64,000 nucleotides of DNA from Phytomonospora endophytica (GTDB lineage Bacteria; Actinomycetota; Actinomycetes; Mycobacteriales; Micromonosporaceae). Both the position numbers and the translations under genes were made by a program. The notes beneath the pieces are model-generated. The model did not search any database, was not told the DNA's origin, and saw only the letters and a list, made by a program, of their open reading frames with translations. The DNA lies in contig NZ_JACHGT010000001.1 of the NCBI RefSeq assembly GCF_014202425.1, forward strand, positions 289,160-353,159, given 5' to 3'. Of the stretch, positions 9,646-18,986 are shown piece by piece. The number at the start of each line of letters is the position of its first letter. Position 1 is the first letter of the stretch.

Positions 9646-10392
9646 ATGGAGATCCACCACATACTCCTGCTGCTGGCGGCCGGGCTCTTCGCGGGCACCG
9701 TCAACGCCGTCGCGGGCGGCGGCGCACTCCTGCTCTACCCGGCGCTGCTGAGCGTCGGGCTGACACCGGTCGGCGCGAACGTGACCAACTCCGTCGCGAT
9801 CAGCCCCGGGTACGTGGCCTCCATCTTCGGCGCCCGCAAGGACCTCACCGGACAGCGAGCCCGCGTCCGCGCCTTCGTCCCGACCGCCGTCGTCGGCACC
9901 ATCGCCGGTTCGGTCCTGCTCCTGGTCACCCCCGCCACCGCCTTCGAGGCCGTCGTCCCCTACCTCGTCATCGGCGCCGCGCTCCTCCTCGCCTTCCAGG
10001 GACAGGTCCGCAAACTCGTCGGCCACCCCGCGAACCTCCCCGTGTGGCTCGGGCACGTCCTCGTCGGCCTCGCGACCGTCTACGGCGGCTACTTCGGCGC
10101 CGCCCTCGGCGTCATCACCATCGCCGTCCTCTCCCTCGTCCTCGAAGAGACCCTCGGCCGCATCACCGCCCTCAAGAACGTCATCACCGCCGCCAGCGGC
10201 CTCACCACCGTCGCCGTGTTCGCCCTGTTCGGGCCCGTCGACTGGTTCGCCGTCCTGCTCCTGACACCCATGACGATCATCGGCGGCTTCGCCGGCTCGA
10301 AACTCGCCCGCGTCCTCAAACCCGCCGTCCTGCGCGTCGTCATCGTCGCCTTCGGGCTCGGCGCCGGCGTGTATTTGCTCATACGCGGCTGA
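9646..10392 (+). CDS. TauE/SafE-family membrane permease
   Basis: 248 aa, almost entirely hydrophobic, with about eight predicted membrane helices in two repeats. Each repeat starts with a family-typical Gly-rich segment (GTVNAVAGGGALLLYPALL; GGYFGAALGVITIAVLS). The family exports or imports sulfite, sulfoacetate or other organosulfur anions; the substrate here cannot be told. The start is supported by TAATCT at 9633-9638, exactly 7 nt before the ATG, with no ribosome site, which suggests a leaderless transcript. nadE starts 32 nt downstream. Confidence 0.88.
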   Translation: MEIHHILLLLAAGLFAGTVNAVAGGGALLLYPALLSVGLTPVGANVTNSVAISPGYVASIFGARKDLTGQRARVRAFVPTAVVGTIAGSVLLLVTPATAFEAVVPYLVIGAALLLAFQGQVRKLVGHPANLPVWLGHVLVGLATVYGGYFGAALGVITIAVLSLVLEETLGRITALKNVITAASGLTTVAVFALFGPVDWFAVLLLTPMTIIGGFAGSKLARVLKPAVLRVVIVAFGLGAGVYLLIRG

Positions 10393-10424
10393 CCCGGCGG
10401 GGTGACGTGCGTGAGAATGTAACC

Positions 10425-12197
10425 ATGGCCGCAACGTCCACACTGCGCATCGCGCTCGCCCAGACCGACCCGACCGTGGGAGACCTCGACGGCAACGCCC
10501 GTCAGGTCCTGGACTGGACGGCCAAGGCCGCCGAGGCCGGTGCCCGGCTCGTCGCCTTCGGTGAGATGCAGCTGACCGGATACCCCGTCGAGGACCTCGT
10601 CTTCCGGGAGTCCTTCGTCGCCGCCAGCCGCGCTCGCGTCGACGCCCTCGCCGTCGAGCTGGCCGAGGCGGGGCTCGGTGAGACCGTCGTGGTCACCGGC
10701 TACGTCGACGCCGACGGGCCCGCGCGCATGGACGCCGACTCCGACCCCGACCGCGGTCCCCGCGACGCCCTCGCCGTGATCCACCGCGGGCGGGTCGTCA
10801 CCCGCTACTTCAAGCACCACCTGCCCAACTACGGCGTCTTCGACGAGGACCGCTACTTCGTGTCCGGCGACGTCCTCCAGGTCGTGCGCATCGACGGGAT
10901 CGACGTCGCCTTCACCATCTGCGAGGACATCTGGCAGGCCGGCGGGCCCTTCGCGGTCGCCCGTGGCGCCGGCGTCGGGCTCGTCGTGAACATCAACGCC
11001 TCGCCCTACGAGCGCAACAAGGACGACCGGCGCGCCGCCCTCGTCAAGCGCCGGGCCGCCGAAGCCGACGCGACCGTGGCCTTCGTCAACATCGTCGGCG
11101 GCCAGGACGAACTCGTCTTCGACGGCGACTCCCTCATCGTCGACGCGGCCGGGACCGTACTGACGCGCGGCCCGCAGTTCGCCGAACACCTGCTCGTGCA
11201 CGACCTGACGCTCCCCGTCGCCGGTGCGAAACCCGCCGCCGAGACCGACGCCGGTCCGCCCGAGATGACCGTCGCGCACACCGTCGTCACCACCGAGACG
11301 CTCCCGGCGCCCGCCGAGACCGCCGACGGCGGCATCGCCGAGCCCCTGTCCGACCTCGCCGAGGTCTGGCACGCCCTCGTCACCGGTCTGCGCGACTACG
11401 TCCGCAAGAACGGCTTCCGCACGGTCGTGTTCGGCCTGTCCGGCGGCATCGACTCCGCACTCGTCGCCGCGCTGTCGGCCGACGCGATCGGCCCGGAGAA
11501 CGTCTACGCGGTGTCCATGCCCAGCCGCTACTCCTCCGAGCACTCCCGCGACGACGCCGCCGACCTCGCCAAACGCACCGGCATCAACTACCTCAGCGAA
11601 CCCATCGCGTCGATCATGGACGCCTACCTCGGCCAGATCACCCTCGACGGCCTCGCCCTGGAGAACGTCCAGCCGCGCATCCGCGGACTCATCCTCATGG
11701 GACTGTCGAACCAGCACGGCCACCTCGTCCTGGCGCCCGGCAACAAGACCGAGTACGCCACCGGCTACTCGACCCTCTACGGCGACACCGTCGGCGGCTA
11801 CGCGCCCATCAAGGACGTCATGAAGCTGATGATCTTCGCCCTCGCGAACTGGCGCAACGAGGAGGCCGCACGACGCGGCGAGACGATGCCGATCCCGGTC
11901 AACACCATCGTCAAACCACCCTCCGCCGAACTCCGCGAAGACCAGCAGGACACCGACTCGCTGCCCCCGTACGAGATCCTCGACCCCATCGTCGAAGGCT
12001 ACGTCGACGGCGACCTCGGCCGCGCCGGGCTGATCGCCGCCGGGCACGACGCCGCGCTCGTCGACCGCGTCATCAAACTCATCGACCGGGCCGAGTACAA
12101 ACGCCGCCAGACCGCACCCGGCCCGAAGATCTCGGTGAAGAACTTCGGGCGTGACCGTCGTCTCCCGATCACGAACAGATGGGTCGAAAAGGCTTAG
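10425..12197 (+). CDS. nadE: Glutamine-dependent NAD+ synthetase
   Basis: 590 aa. It catalyses the last step of NAD synthesis: nicotinic acid adenine dinucleotide + ATP + glutamine to NAD+ (EC 6.3.5.1). The N-terminal ~260 residues are a nitrilase-type glutaminase with its Glu-Lys-Cys triad in FGEMQLTGYP, YFKHHLPNYG and TICEDIW. The C-terminal half is the ATP pyrophosphatase synthetase with the PP-loop FGLSGGIDSAL and the conserved APGNKTEYATGYSTLYGD segment. ATG 10425 starts the conserved TLRIALAQTDPTVGDL. An in-frame GTG lies 18 nt upstream, and longer extensions run through the TauE gene in another frame. A GAGAAT hexamer 6 nt upstream again hints at leaderless initiation. Confidence 0.97.
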   Translation: MAATSTLRIALAQTDPTVGDLDGNARQVLDWTAKAAEAGARLVAFGEMQLTGYPVEDLVFRESFVAASRARVDALAVELAEAGLGETVVVTGYVDADGPARMDADSDPDRGPRDALAVIHRGRVVTRYFKHHLPNYGVFDEDRYFVSGDVLQVVRIDGIDVAFTICEDIWQAGGPFAVARGAGVGLVVNINASPYERNKDDRRAALVKRRAAEADATVAFVNIVGGQDELVFDGDSLIVDAAGTVLTRGPQFAEHLLVHDLTLPVAGAKPAAETDAGPPEMTVAHTVVTTETLPAPAETADGGIAEPLSDLAEVWHALVTGLRDYVRKNGFRTVVFGLSGGIDSALVAALSADAIGPENVYAVSMPSRYSSEHSRDDAADLAKRTGINYLSEPIASIMDAYLGQITLDGLALENVQPRIRGLILMGLSNQHGHLVLAPGNKTEYATGYSTLYGDTVGGYAPIKDVMKLMIFALANWRNEEAARRGETMPIPVNTIVKPPSAELREDQQDTDSLPPYEILDPIVEGYVDGDLGRAGLIAAGHDAALVDRVIKLIDRAEYKRRQTAPGPKISVKNFGRDRRLPITNRWVEKA

Positions 12198-12258
12198 TCT
12201 GGCGTTGACAACCCCACCCAGGGACCCACCGCGGCCTTGAGGATCAAAGGAGTCGACG

Positions 12259-13095
<837 letters not shown>

Positions 13096-13119
13096 AGGCT
13101 GAAGCGGTAGCAACGGCCT

Positions 13120-14720
13120 CCCGGCGCGGGCGAGCGAAGGGAGGCTCGCCCGCGTGGAGACGGCTGCGGCCGGTGTTGGTGGGCGAGCGAAGCGAGACTC
13201 GCCCGTCGCGGGAAGGCTGCGGCCGGGTTCCCGGTGTTGGTGGGTGGGCTTTTAAGGGCCTGTGCTTGTTTGGGCGGCGCGAACGAGACCGCCTGAGGGG
13301 TATGGGATCGGGCTGCGGCCCGCCGCCGGTGCCGGGTTCCCGGTCTGGGTGCGGAAACGCGGCCGGGGTTCCCGGCGCGGGTGGGCGAGCGAAGCGAGGC
13401 TCGCCCCTGGCGGGATGGCTGCGGCCGGGTTCCCGGCCTTGGGTGGGTGAGCTTGAAGGGCCTGTGCTTGTTTGGGCGGCGCGAACGAAACCGCCTGCCA
13501 GGCGTGGGATCGGGCTGCGGCCTGCCGCCGGTGCCGGGTTCCCGGTCTGGGTGCGGAAGCGCGGCCGGGGTTCCCGGCGTGGGTGGGCGAGCGAAGCGAG
13601 GCTCGCCCCCAGCGGGACCGCTGCGGCCGGGTTCCCGGCCTTGGGTGGGTGAGCTTGAAGGGCCTGTGCTTGTTTGGGCGGCGCGAACGAGACCGCCTGA
13701 GGGGTATGGGATCGGGCTGCGGCCTGCCGCCGGTGCCGGGTTCCCGGTCTGGGTGCGGAAACGCGGCCGGGTTCCCGGCGTGGGTGGGCGAGCGAAGCGA
13801 GGCTCGCCCCTGGCGGGATGGCTGCGGCCGGGTTCCCGGTCTTGGTGGGTGAGCTTGAAGGGCCTGTGTTTGTTTGGGCGGCGCGAACGAGACCGCCTGA
13901 GGGGTATGGGATCGGGCTGCGGCCTGCCGCCGGTGCCGGGTTCCCGGTCTGGGTGCGGAAGCGCGGCCGGGGTTCCCGGCGTGGGTGGGCGAGCGAAGCG
14001 AGACTCGCCGATCGAGGAGGCGCTGCGGCCGGGTTCCCGGCGTGCGTGGGTCGTGCAGTGGAGCTCGCGCTCGCGGGGGCCGTGTCTGGGTTCCCGGCCT
14101 TGGGTGGGTGAGCTTGAAGGGCCTGTGTTTGTTTGGGCGGCGCGAACGAAACCGCCTGAGGGGTATGGGATCGGGCTGCGGCCCGCCGCCGGTGCCGGGT
14201 TCCCGGCCTAGTGCGGAAACGCGGCCGGGTTCCCGGCGTGGGTGGGCGAGCGAAGCGAGACTCGCCCGGGCGGGAAGGCTGCGGGCGGGTGCCCGGCCTG
14301 CCTGGGCGGGCGAAGGGAGACTCGCGCTCGCGAGGTCCTGTCTCGGGTCCCGGACCTGTGTGGGCGGGAGAAGCGAGACTCGCGCTCGCAGATCCGTTGC
14401 GGCCGCGTTCCCGGCCCGCAGGAGTCAGGAAGCGGGACATGCGGGCCGGATGCTGAACCTTTGGCGGGAGCAGCGAGCGAAGCGAGACGCGCGCTTGGCG
14501 GGGGCGTGCCTTGGGTTCCCGGTCTTGGTGGGTGAGGTTTTAAGGGCCTGTGTTTGTTTAGGCGGCGCGAACGAAACCGCCTGAAAGGCATGGGATCGGG
14601 CTGCGGCCCGCCGCCGGTGCCGGGTCCCCGGCCAGGGCGCGGAAACGCGGCCGGGTTCCCGGCCCGCGTGGGCGAGCGCAGCGAGACTCGCCCGCGCGGC
14701 GGGGCCGCGCTGGGGTCCCC
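13120..14720. repeat. Tandem array of ~200-bp repeats, no credible gene
   Basis: This 1.6-kb stretch is built from a ~200-bp unit repeated about seven times. The phrase GGGCGGCGCGAACGA recurs at 13272, 13474, 13676, 13876, 14135 and (with one change) 14560, giving spacings of 202, 202, 200, 259 and 425. Each unit also holds a hairpin (GGGCGAG, 10-nt loop, CTCGCCC) at 13181, 13383, 13585, 13786, 13987, 14244 and 14670, and a CCGGGTTCCCGG-type palindrome. The 3' part (14300-14500) is more degenerate. Because 202 is not a multiple of three, coding phase shifts between units, and long open frames exist in several frames on both strands purely from the high GC. No ribosome sites or domains were seen. 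The array lies between the convergent ends of panB and the LATTG gene. Confidence 0.93.
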
Positions 14721-14829
14721 GGGGCCGGTGAGTCGACGACATGCCCGCTCGCTGCCGCCGGGCGGCGTGCGGTGGCGGACGGCCCGCCCGAGTCCGCACC
14801 CCTCCGCGCGGCCCCGGCCCCCGACCGAC

Positions 14830-16554
14830 CTACCCGTTCCGTCGCCGGCGCATTCCGAACCACAGGCCGGCACCGCCGAGAACCAGGAACGCCGCACCGG
14901 CCGCGACCAGCGGCCACACGCGCGTCGAGGTACCCGTCGTCGCCAGGCCGTCGGGTGCCGGCGCGCCCACGTCCGGGTTGCCCGGGGCGCCGGGCCCGCC
15001 CGGCCCCGGGCCGCCCGGCGGCGGCGAGCCCACCGGCGCCGAGATCGGGATGACCGAGTCGCACGCCGGGTCCTCGGTGTCGTCCTCGCAGTTGCTCGTC
15101 TTGCCGGGCTCGTCGGCGACGACGACGTCGTTGAGCAGTTTCCCGTCGCCGGTCAGCGGGTCGTCGACCCGCAGCGTGTACGTCACCGTCGCCTTCCCAC
15201 CCGCCGGGACGCCGCCCTTCCACGTCAGCTTCGGCTCGTCATAGGTCGCCGTGCCCAGGTCGGCCTTCGAGGAGACGAAGGCGGCGTCGTCGAGCACGTC
15301 GGTCAGGTCGTCGGTGAACGTCGCACCCGGGTAGTCCAGGTCGCTGATGTTCTCCGCGGTGACCTGGTACGTGATCTCGTCCCCCGGCCGGACCGGCCCC
15401 TTCGGGCCCTTCTTCGTCACCTTCAGGTCCGGCACCGGCACCGCCAGCGCGACCTCCTGGATCAGGTAGGTGTCCCCACGGGTCCGCAGGGTCAGGTCCG
15501 CCTCGGTGTCGCCCTGCGCGATGACGTCGGTGGTCACCGGGAAGTTGTCCACGTCCGTGCCCAGGTTGTAGGGCGAGCCGACCTCGGACGGTGTCGTGGC
15601 GCCGTCGGCGAGGCCGATGAAGTAGTTGTTCGTGGCACCGTTGCGCGGGACGCTCTTGCCGTTGACGCGCAGCTGATCCCCGGCCGAGGCGCGGTCGCCT
15701 TCGTGGGCGGTCAGGTTGCCGCGCACGTCACGCGTGCCGTACCGGTAGAAACCCTTGACCTTGACGGTCGTGTCCGTATCGCTGGACCGCTGCAGCACAT
15801 GCCCGCCGTAGATGTGCACGTGCTGGCGGACCGGCGCCTCGGCGGTCGGCCCGGGGTACTCGTAGACGAGCACGACCGACCAACCGCCGACGCAGCCCTG
15901 CCCGGTCGGTGCCCACACGTCGCCGACGGCCACGTCGATCGGCGAACCCGTCGACGCCGACGCGAACGACGAGGTCACGTCGCCCTCGGCGGTGTAGTAG
16001 TGCGGGCCGTTGAGGTTCGCCGCGCTGGTGACCGCGTTCTCGGGCGTGACGGACGTGCCCGCCCCGCCGTCCACGGAGATCTCCGGCGCGGTGGTCAGCG
16101 GCGCCCCCGGTGCCAGGTCCACGTCGCCGCCGGTGGTGTCGCAACGCTGGAGCTGGCTGCCGCTGGAGTGCCGGTAGGTGCCGGTGTTGCCGCCCCAGAA
16201 CAGGCGCGCGTAGGACACCTGCGCGCCCGACGGGATGGTGACCCGCGCGGTGCTGGAGTCGAAGGTGCCGACCTCCGGCGACTCCAGGACGCGGGTCATC
16301 ACGAACTGGTTGTTGTTGTCGTTGCTCTCGCCGCGCATCGCCGCCTCGCACCGGGCGACGATGTCGGCGGGCCTGGACGGACAGGTCAGCACGGCGTTGC
16401 CGCCGATGACCATGCCGCCGTAGACGGCGTCGTCGTGCCGCAGCGTGAGCGGGCTGACGACCTCGGCCGCCGCCGGTTCAGGCGTGACCGTCAAGGACGA
16501 GGCCACCGCGGCCAGTGCGGCGGCAGCGGCGAGCAGAAGACGTGCGGATCGCAT
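14830..16554 (-). CDS. LATTG-anchored surface protein with DUF11-type repeat
   Basis: 574 aa with signal peptide (about 1-30, ending PAAAE). Residues ~35-385 form a large extracellular domain with motifs such as YARLFWGGNTG and YYTAEGDVTSSF; I recall similar domains in actinobacterial surface proteins but cannot name it. Residues ~390-500 are a DUF11-like beta-sandwich (VTKKGPKGPVRPGDEITYQV ... GGKATVTYTLRVDDP), a repeat common in adhesive surface proteins. After a Gly/Pro spacer come LATTG at 537, a hydrophobic helix and RRRR. This is a class E sortase signal, so wall attachment is predicted. Its promoter probably overlaps the palindrome at 16594-16609. Confidence 0.88.
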   Translation of the reverse strand: MRSARLLLAAAAALAAVASSLTVTPEPAAAEVVSPLTLRHDDAVYGGMVIGGNAVLTCPSRPADIVARCEAAMRGESNDNNNQFVMTRVLESPEVGTFDSSTARVTIPSGAQVSYARLFWGGNTGTYRHSSGSQLQRCDTTGGDVDLAPGAPLTTAPEISVDGGAGTSVTPENAVTSAANLNGPHYYTAEGDVTSSFASASTGSPIDVAVGDVWAPTGQGCVGGWSVVLVYEYPGPTAEAPVRQHVHIYGGHVLQRSSDTDTTVKVKGFYRYGTRDVRGNLTAHEGDRASAGDQLRVNGKSVPRNGATNNYFIGLADGATTPSEVGSPYNLGTDVDNFPVTTDVIAQGDTEADLTLRTRGDTYLIQEVALAVPVPDLKVTKKGPKGPVRPGDEITYQVTAENISDLDYPGATFTDDLTDVLDDAAFVSSKADLGTATYDEPKLTWKGGVPAGGKATVTYTLRVDDPLTGDGKLLNDVVVADEPGKTSNCEDDTEDPACDSVIPISAPVGSPPPGGPGPGGPGAPGNPDVGAPAPDGLATTGTSTRVWPLVAAGAAFLVLGGAGLWFGMRRRRNG

Positions 16555-16593
16555 GAAAAGCCCCCGAACGGGAATATCGACGCGAAGCAGACT

Positions 16594-16609
16594 ATAGGAA
16601 CATTCCTAT
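16594..16609. promoter_or_regulatory. AT-rich palindromic operator-like site over a -10 hexamer
   Basis: ATAGGAA-CA-TTCCTAT is a 7+2+7 perfect inverted repeat in a very GC-rich setting, midway between divergent genes (starts at 16554 minus and 16657 plus). On the minus strand it overlaps TATAGT, the best -10 for the LATTG gene, about 40 nt from its ATG. A dimeric regulator bound here would block that promoter. The regulator is not identifiable. Confidence 0.55.
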
Positions 16610-16656
16610 TTCCATGGCTCCGGCGCGCGGGAGTTCTTCGCGTAGCATCGCCCGCG

Positions 16657-17403
16657 ATGAAGCTCCGCATTCCGGCCGGACCCGCGCGCCGTTTCCTGCT
16701 GCTCGTGGCCGTTCTCGCCGCGATCGGGATCGCCGCCGTCCTGCTCGGCCCGCCCGACCAGGACCGCCTCGCCGCGCTCGCCGACGAGGCCGGCTCGGTC
16801 GGGCCGTTCGTGGCCGTCGCCGGGTACGCGCTCGGCGTCGTGCTGATGGTGCCCCGGACGATGCTCTCCTTCGTCTCGGGCCTGCTGTTCGGCTGGGGGG
16901 CCGGGTTCGCCTACGCGATGTTCGGCGCCCTCCTCGGCGCGAGCGTCGGCTACGCCGCCGGGCACCTGCTCGGCCGCGACTTCGTCGACGCCCGCCTCGA
17001 CGCCTGGTCACGCCTCGACGACGACCCGAAGACGACCCGGGCGAAGGCGACCCGCTGGGTCCGGACCCGGCTCGCCGTCGCCGACAAGTGGCTGGAGCGC
17101 CGCGGCATCCTCGGCGTGTGGATCCTGCGCACGATCCCCGTCGCGCACTACGGCCTCACCTCGTACGCGTGCGGGACGGCCGCCGTCCGCTACCGCCACT
17201 TCCTCCTCGGCACGCTCGGCGGCTCGATCCCCGGCGCGCTCGGCTACACCGCGGTCGGTTCGGCGTTGCTGGACAGCGCGAGTCTCCCGCTCGCCCTCGG
17301 CGGGGCCTGGGCGCTGACGCTGCTCAGCCTCGGCGCGGTGACCCTGTTCCGCCGTCGCGCGGAGAAGCGCACGGCCGAACCGGCCGAAGTGACCACCGGC
17401 TGA
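16657..17403 (+). CDS. TVP38/TMEM64 (DedA-like) membrane protein
   Basis: 248 aa with about five membrane segments. The TVP38/TMEM64 (SNARE-associated/VTT) domain is recognisable: a VLMVPRTMLSFVSGLLFGWG motif and GALLGASVGYAAGHLLGRDF, then a soluble helical loop and LRTIPVAHYGLTSYACG. Members resemble DedA flippases and lipid scramblases; the molecular role is unsettled. ATG 16657 follows TAGCAT (16643-16648) by 8 nt without a ribosome site, suggesting leaderless translation. The much longer frame extending upstream is an artefact of antisense reading through the LATTG gene. Its 3' end is 9 bp from the convergent metal-receptor gene. Confidence 0.88.
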   Translation: MKLRIPAGPARRFLLLVAVLAAIGIAAVLLGPPDQDRLAALADEAGSVGPFVAVAGYALGVVLMVPRTMLSFVSGLLFGWGAGFAYAMFGALLGASVGYAAGHLLGRDFVDARLDAWSRLDDDPKTTRAKATRWVRTRLAVADKWLERRGILGVWILRTIPVAHYGLTSYACGTAAVRYRHFLLGTLGGSIPGALGYTAVGSALLDSASLPLALGGAWALTLLSLGAVTLFRRRAEKRTAEPAEVTTG

Positions 17404-17412
17404 CCGACGGGC

Positions 17413-18174
17413 TCACGCCAAGGCGTCGTCGAGCCGCCGTCGCAGCAGCGTGTGCGCCTCGGTGAGCGACGGCCCGTGCCAGGTGAGGTGCCTCCCCGGC
17501 ACCAGCGCGCAGGGCAGGCCGCCGAAGGCCTCGGGGCCGTCGGTGGCGGTGAAGGCGTAGGGCTCGTCGGGCAGGACGACGAGATCCGGCGCGTGTTCCA
17601 GCATGTCCTCGACCGAGGTCTTGGGATAGGGGTCGCCGGCGTCGGCGAAGACGTTGGCGACACCGAGCCGCCGCAGCACGTCCCCGGCGAAGGTCCCGGC
17701 CCCCAGCACCATCCACGGCCGCCGCCAGATCGGCACGACCGCGCGGGCGCGCACCGGAAGCGGTTCCCGCCACAACGCCGCGGCCTCGTCCACCCAGGCG
17801 GGCACCGGCAGGCGCAGGGCGTGCTCGAACACGCGCGCCGCCGAGCTCAGCGCCTCGGGGACGGTACGCGGGAAGCTCGTCCAGACCGCGATCCCGGCCG
17901 CCCGCAGCGCCTCGGCGTCGGCGAGCCGGTTCTCCTCGGCGTTGGCCAGCACGAGGTCGGGCCGCAGCGCCAGGATCCGGTCCAGCTTCGGGTACTTGCT
18001 GCCCCCGATCCGCTCGACGTCGAGCCCGGGCGGATGGGTGCAGTAGTCGGTGACGCCGACGAGCAGTTCCGGCGCGGCCAGCGCGACGGCCTCGGTCGTC
18101 GACGGCACCAGCGACACGACCCGCCTCGGCCGCCCGATCGCGGGGAAGGGCTCGCCGAGGTCGTCGATGGTCAC
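17413..18174 (-). CDS. Helical-backbone metal-receptor (BtuF-like) protein without signal peptide
   Basis: 253 aa. The fold is that of class III periplasmic binding proteins for cobalamin, haem or siderophore-iron (RRVVSLVPSTTEAVALA, VGVTDYCTHPPG, ILALRPDLVLANAEENR, VEDMLEHAPDLVVLPDEPY). No signal peptide or lipobox is present, so it is probably cytoplasmic or non-transport; many actinobacteria carry such soluble versions of unknown role. No ABC permease or ATPase is nearby. The GTG start overlaps the stop codon of the F420 reductase gene (GTGA, 18174-18171), so the two are translationally coupled and may share a cofactor-related function. The start is fixed by that overlap. Confidence 0.8.
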   Translation of the reverse strand: MTIDDLGEPFPAIGRPRRVVSLVPSTTEAVALAAPELLVGVTDYCTHPPGLDVERIGGSKYPKLDRILALRPDLVLANAEENRLADAEALRAAGIAVWTSFPRTVPEALSSAARVFEHALRLPVPAWVDEAAALWREPLPVRARAVVPIWRRPWMVLGAGTFAGDVLRRLGVANVFADAGDPYPKTSVEDMLEHAPDLVVLPDEPYAFTATDGPEAFGGLPCALVPGRHLTWHGPSLTEAHTLLRRRLDDALA

Positions 18175-18872
18175 AGGTCGGTGACCCGCACGCCCACGTG
18201 CGCCTTGTAGCGGCGGTTGATGGCGATGAGGTTGGCGGTGAGCGCCTCGACCTGGCCGGCGTTGCGCAGCCGTCCGGCGTAGACGCCGCGCATGCCGGTG
18301 ATGCGCCCGGCGAGGGCCTGGACGAGCGCGGCGGCCTCGCGGTCGTCACCGAGGACGAGGACGTCGGTGTCGAGGCTGGCGACCTCGGAGTCGGCGAGCA
18401 GGACCGCCGAGACGTGGTGGAATGCGGCGGTGACACGCGACTCGGGGAGCAGATGGGCGGCCTGCGCGGCGGCGCTGCCCTCGGGGACGGTGAGGGGGTA
18501 GGCGCCCTGCTTGTCGAAGCCGAGGGGGTTGACGCAGTCGACGACGATCCGCCCGGCCAGCTCCGGCGCGAGCGACGCGAGAAGCTCGGCGTGGCCCTCC
18601 CACGGCACGGCGACGATCACCACGTCGGCCGCGCAGGCACCGGCGTTGCCGGTGCCGGTGAGCAGGCCTTCGGTCACTCCGGGCAGCTCCGACAGCGTCC
18701 GTGCGGTCGCCTCGGCACGCTCGGCCGAGCGCGAACCGATCCGGACGGTGTGCCCGGCCAGTGCGAAACGGTAGGCCAGGCCGCGGCCCTGGGGGCCGGT
18801 ACCGCCGAGTATGCCGACGCTCAGGCCACCGGCGTCGGGGAGTGCCACGTCATCGAAACCCATGACAGCCAT
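18171..18872 (-). CDS. npdG: NADPH-dependent F420 reductase (F420H2:NADP oxidoreductase)
   Basis: 233 aa. It moves hydride between reduced deazaflavin F420 and NADP+. The N-terminal Rossmann motif GGTGPQGRGLAYRFA and following IGSRSAERAE (NADPH 2'-phosphate site), VVIVAVPWEGH, VVDCVNPLG and AAFHHVSAVLL are diagnostic. It implies that this organism makes F420. ATG 18872 or the second ATG at 18863 could be used; neither has a strong ribosome site. It is coupled to the BtuF-like gene and divergent from glnA2 (115 nt between the start codons). Confidence 0.92.
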   Translation of the reverse strand: MAVMGFDDVALPDAGGLSVGILGGTGPQGRGLAYRFALAGHTVRIGSRSAERAEATARTLSELPGVTEGLLTGTGNAGACAADVVIVAVPWEGHAELLASLAPELAGRIVVDCVNPLGFDKQGAYPLTVPEGSAAAQAAHLLPESRVTAAFHHVSAVLLADSEVASLDTDVLVLGDDREAAALVQALAGRITGMRGVYAGRLRNAGQVEALTANLIAINRRYKAHVGVRVTDL

Positions 18873-18986
18873 ACTTGCAGGGATGAGGTCGGCCAGCCAG
18901 GGCCCGCGGGTGTGACCCGCAATGTCGTGGAAACACGTGCGGTGCAGACTGGGCATAAGGGCACCACGATCAAGGAGGCGAGTGCG

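Noticed and set aside
10044-10424. N-terminal extension of NAD synthetase
   Set aside because: This part overlaps the TauE-like gene in another frame and is Arg-rich shadow sequence; conservation starts at ATG 10425.
13120-14720. CRISPR array
   Set aside because: Units are ~200 bp and conserved along their whole length; there are no short repeats with unique spacers and no cas genes.
14554-16656. Long upstream extension of the TVP38 reading frame
   Set aside because: It is antisense to the well-supported LATTG gene and shows no domains; the conserved protein begins at 16657 behind a -10 hexamer.
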